A DNA stretch of 50,000 nt from Neocallimastix lanati (nom. inval.). Taxonomy: Eukaryota > Neocallimastigomycota > Neocallimastigomycetes > Neocallimastigales > Neocallimastigaceae. Of this stretch, positions 46,488 through 50,000 are shown piece by piece. The notes under the pieces were generated by a model. That model had not been told where the DNA came from. It worked only from the letters and a program-made list of their open reading frames with translations, and searched no databases. The position numbers and the translations under genes are program-made. Position 1 is the first letter of the stretch, and each line of letters opens with the position of its first letter. The stretch covers positions 7,501 to 57,500 of the forward strand of contig JACVTC010000106.1 in NCBI GenBank assembly GCA_016946835.1, given 5' to 3'.

Positions 46488-47078
46488 CTAATTATGTAAA
46501 TCTTAATATATATATTAATTTTTATATAAATTTAATTCACCTTTTTTAAAAGTTATACATACATACTATAGAATGTAATAATCAAAAACAATAGCTTATG
46601 TCTTTTTTTTTTTTTTTTTTTTTTTTTTTAGCTTTGTTAATATTATTAATTTTTTTTTTTTTTTAGCTTTGTTAATATTATTAATTTTTATTTTTTATGC
46701 TTAATTTTTTTTTTTTTTTTTTTCAAAAAAATTGTTTTAGATTATGATATAGTATTTATTTTCTTATAAAAAGAGTTTTAGTTTAAATTTAACATATATA
46801 ATTTATACTATTGAAAGAGAAAAATAAATTAAGAAAAATTTTTTATAAAGATATAAATAAATAAATATTTTTAAAATATTTAATATAATAAACAAAATTT
46901 AATTTTGAAAGTAGTAATTTAAAAATATAAATTCAAAATGAAATTGCAGGTTTTATAATTAATTAAAGTATACATTATTTCAATTTATAAATCAATACAG
47001 AAGAAAACATCAATATATTAAATAAATAATTATTTTTTTAGAACTTAGTTTTTTGAAAAAAAATATTATTAGTTTTTT
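46392..47078. other. AT-rich spacer
   Basis: T-tracts at about 46459-46487, 46604-46629 and 46710-46723. AGCTTTGTTAATATTATTAA occurs twice in tandem near 46630 and 46664. No gene is visible. Confidence 0.55.
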
Positions 47079-47913
47079 TCGACATATTTGCTGTTGAAAC
47101 AACCTCTGGAATTATTTTTGGGAATATAATTGATAAAAAAAAAAAAAAGAATCTTTTATTAATTAATAATATTATCATAATAATAATAATAGTAATAGTA
47201 ATAGTAATAGTAATAGTAATAGTAATAGTAATAGTAATAGTAATAGTAATAGTAATAGTAATAGTAATAGTAATAGTAATAGTAATAGTAATAGTAATAG
47301 TAATAGTAATAGTAATAGTAATAGTAATAGTAATAGTAATAGTAATAGTAATAGTAATAGTAATAGTAATAGTAATAGTAATAGTAATAGTAATAGTAAT
47401 AGTAATAGTAATAGTAATAGTAATAGTAATAGTAATAGTAATAGTAATAGTAATAGTAATAGTAATAGTAATAGTAATAGTAATAGTAATAGTAATAGTA
47501 ATAGTAATAGTAATAGTAATAGTAATAGTAATAGTAATAGTAATAGTAATAGTAATAGTAATAGTAATAGTAATAGTAATAGTAATAGTAATAGTAATAG
47601 TAATAGTAATAGTAATCATAATTATAATTATAATTATAATAATAAATATAATTATAATAATAGTAATTAATTTATAATATATTTGGTTTTAAAACATTTG
47701 GTACAGTACACGGTTTGATGAATTTAATATCTTCTCTTGTAAATTTTGTTCAATATGCAATAGAGTATTTTGTTGTTAATGCATTTAATGGTAAATTTAC
47801 GAAGTTTATACAACAATTACAATTTTAACATCTTTAATGTTCTATTTTCCATATTATTTATTTATTAGAGAAAGAACAACTACTATCGTTTTAATTTTTT
47901 TTTAATTTTATAT
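47079..47913 (+). pseudogene. Relic of a major-facilitator transporter gene, split by a microsatellite
   Basis: Fragments on the plus strand resemble the end of an SLC43/Fmp42-like transporter. One is near 47079-47158 (DIFAVETTSGIIFGNIIDKK, a loop with I-I-D-K). Another is 47647-47840 (IFGFKTFGTVHGLMNLIS, SLVNFVQYAIEYFVVNAFNG), a likely penultimate membrane segment. After a 1-nt frame change near 47800 comes TILTSLMFYFPYYLFIRERT to about 47895, a final membrane segment and basic end. The AATAGT array lies between the first two. No continuous frame or clear splice sites reconnect them, so it is read as a decayed gene. A live gene with missed introns cannot be excluded. Family assignment rests on motif resemblance only. 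Confidence 0.55.
47186..47616 (+). repeat. AATAGT hexanucleotide array, about 70 units
   Basis: An essentially uninterrupted array of about 430 bp, flanked by AATAAT on the left and CATAATTATAATTAT on the right. Because the unit is six, all frames are open or stop uniformly; the minus strand reads as poly(Ile-Thr), which explains a long spurious frame. Confidence 0.95.
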
Positions 47914-48462
47914 GTTGGATTAAATATCTTAATTTATCAAATACATTTAATATATATATAGATATTATTTTTGTATTATTACTAATAACAAAAATGGTAT
48001 TAGTGATATTCATAATTTTTTATAATAATTAGATCAATACCTTTTTTTTTTTTTTTTTTTTTTATAAGTCAGTGAAGTATAATTATATCTTCTTAGTATA
48101 TAAACAATAAATAGAATCACCGTATAATAATATCAATTAGATATATAAATATAAAAAATAAAAAACGTATATATCATCTTTTATATTTATATATAGATAT
48201 ATTATAAAAAATAAAAAATGTATATATCATCTTTTATATTTATATAGATATATTTTAAATACTTTCTTTTTTTTTTATTTTTTTTTTAATTTTTTAATTT
48301 TTTATTATTGTTTTCTATGGTTTTATTAATTTTTTCCCTTTACATATTATTTAATAATCTGTTAATTTATGTTTTATTTGTTAATATCTTTTTTTTTTTT
48401 TTTTTTTTTTCAATATTAAATAATTTATATTTTATTTCTATTTCATTTGTATATATTATTTT

Positions 48463-48495
<33 letters not shown>

Positions 48496-48638
48496 ATTAC
48501 ATTTAATTTTTAAATTCTATCCTATATATATTAAATTTTATAATGTGGTAATAATATACATCCATATATATATATATTATTTTTATTATATATGATAATT
48601 TATTAAAAATTAATTATTATAAATATATTATATTTCAT
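47914..48638. other. Intergenic region downstream of DPH5
   Basis: T-tracts lie at about 48041-48063, 48388-48410 and 48463-48491. A tandem duplication of about 62 bp (AAAAAATAAAAAACGTATAT, CATCTTTTATATTTATATA) lies at 48143-48257. No gene is visible; the 61-codon frame at 48308 is mostly Phe. Confidence 0.6.
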
Positions 48639-49884
48639 TTAATGATCAGAAATATCGGCATATTTTTCGAAAGTTTCTTTGTTAATTGCATATTCCTTTA
48701 AAACATCGGCTTCCAAGAAATGCATCTTTCCTGGAATAACAAATGAATGTAACGGTTTACCAAAATCATAGGTGAGTAATTCTTCTAAGGTACCAGCTAC
48801 AATTTTTTGGTCGGCACAACCTACACGAGCTAAACCTACTCCAATAGTATTTTTGTTGTAAACTAAAAAAAAAAAAAAATAAAATTATTAATATTTTTAA
48901 TTCTTATAATTAATTACTATTATTTTTTTTATTAATATTAATATTAACATTGCTATTTTTATTAAATTACCATTTTCACCACGTTTTTCTTCAACTTCTA
49001 ATAATTCTTCAACACATTGATTGATAGTCATGTATCTTGGTGGTTCAAAAATTTTGTTACCTCTTTTATAAATATGTTATTAATAATAGATACATAATAT
49101 ATTACTTATTAATATTGTATTCTATATTTTATTAGTTTCATTTTATTTTATTTTATATTTTATATTATTATTATTACTATTTTTTAAAATTGATTATATA
49201 GTTACTTGATAAGATTTTCAATTGTTTGTTCCTTAACCTTAATATCTAATTAAATTATAATCCCAAATAATATAATGAATCATTTATTTAATAATATAAT
49301 GATTATTAATGGAATTAGAAATAATAATATTATTATATATTAATTTATATTTTTATTGATTAATATATAGAATAATAAAAAGAAAATTTAAATACTAAAA
49401 TCTTATATTATTTTTTTTTTAATTTCAAAATATATACCTAATAAACATAAGGTATGAAGACCAATATTACGATTGGCTTTAATTTTTTGGTAGAAACTAT
49501 CTGGTCTCCAAGTTTCAGTGAAAAATACAATTGAAACAGTTTGACCATAATTGTATAATTGTAAACCACAGCAGCCAATGGCATTCATAATAGAAGCATT
49601 GTGAATAGTTTTAACTTCAATATTTTGTGAACGAGCACGAAGAACTAAATCAGAATGCGTAGTGGCACTTTATTATTATTTTTTTTTTATATATTCAAAT
49701 TAATAATTATTATAAAATTAATTATAATTTTATATATTTTATTATACTTTTCTTATTACCCAAATGGATCACCAACTACTAAGAAAGCGACATTAACTTT
49801 ATCAGCATCTTTTAAAATAGAATCAGAGTCAGATTCAACCATATCACGATCGGCAAGAATAACTTCATGACCATATAATTTTTC
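48639..49884 (-). CDS. DPH5: Diphthine (methyl ester) synthase DPH5, 5' end outside window
   Basis: Five exons on the minus strand: 49884-49760, 49667-49438, 49245-49206, 49062-48971, 48862-48639. They join in frame to 236 aa and TAA at 48641-48639. The enzyme uses S-adenosylmethionine to methylate the modified His of eEF2 on the way to diphthamide, in the cytosol. Landmarks match the family in order: [118 protein letters not shown] and [18 protein letters not shown]. The missing N-terminus (about 45 residues, including the GxGxGD-type start) lies beyond 50000, across an intron that opens at 49885. No damage is seen. Introns are 75 to 192 nt with GT-AG ends. Confidence 0.94.
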
Positions 49885-50000
49885 CTTTTGAATTATTTTA
49901 TATTTACATTTGTATTAAAAGTTAATATTATATTTGATAATTTTGAAGAATTATTATATATAACTTTTTATTCTTATAATATTTTTTAAAAATTAAATAA

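Noticed and set aside
47038-47619. 193-codon minus-strand frame of poly(Ile-Thr)
   Set aside because: It is only the AATAGT hexamer array read in a stop-free frame.

Overview
The window looks like nuclear DNA from a flagellated, extremely AT-rich fungus, most likely an anaerobic gut fungus (Neocallimastigomycota). The grounds are very AT-rich intergenic DNA full of homopolymers and microsatellites, many short GT-AG introns, Asn-rich proteins, an intronless ankyrin-repeat gene, a motile-cilium gene (CCDC40), and abundant Ty3, Ty1 and MULE elements. The lineage is an inference; the eukaryotic and cilium-bearing character is read from the genes.

Layout. (1) 1-2181 (+): the 3' part of an SMPD4-like gene in 7 exons. 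(2) 3438-4063 (-): a small Arg/Asp/Gly-rich gene with a frame break or a 23-nt intron. (3) 4696-27084: a 22.4-kb transposon complex bounded by related inverted ends and an 8-bp direct repeat AATGAATA. It holds three decayed copies of a FLYWCH-MULE transposase, two of them head to head around 20.8 kb, long TIRs, an intact gene for a small secreted Cys-rich protein (16456-16905, -) plus a broken second copy, and a 2.7-kb pentanucleotide-based satellite standing where a third copy should be. The left MULE flank is split by a 1.5-kb solo-LTR-like element (TSD ATTAT), which is itself split by a complete Ty3/gypsy chromovirus (7893-14976, TSD TATTT) whose two 735-bp LTRs look identical. (4) 28354-33437 (+): CCDC40, 16 exons, apparently intact. 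(5) 34250-36553 (-): an intronless Asn-rich ankyrin-repeat protein. (6) 39932-46391 (+): a Ty1/copia element with near-identical LTRs but several in-frame stops. (7) about 47079-47913 (+): relic of a major-facilitator gene interrupted by a long AATAGT array. (8) 48639-49884 (-): most of DPH5, diphthine synthase, with the 5' end outside the window.

Host genes: membrane sphingolipid/nuclear-envelope biology (SMPD4), axoneme assembly (CCDC40) and eEF2 diphthamide synthesis (DPH5) are unrelated housekeeping or flagellar functions. About 60 % of the window is mobile-element DNA. The most informative observations are (a) predicted Tf1-type self-priming in the chromovirus: the 10 nt after the 5' LTR are the exact reverse complement of 10 nt lying 37 nt after the start of a TATA box inside the LTR; (b) a textbook A AAA AAC -1 slippery site ending its gag; (c) a MULE-family transposon carrying a secreted Cys-rich cargo gene in inverted arms; (d) nonsense codons in the copia element and in the cargo pseudogene that all fit C-to-T change at CpA. 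Exon joints, residue numbers and repeat boundaries were worked out by hand from the sequence.
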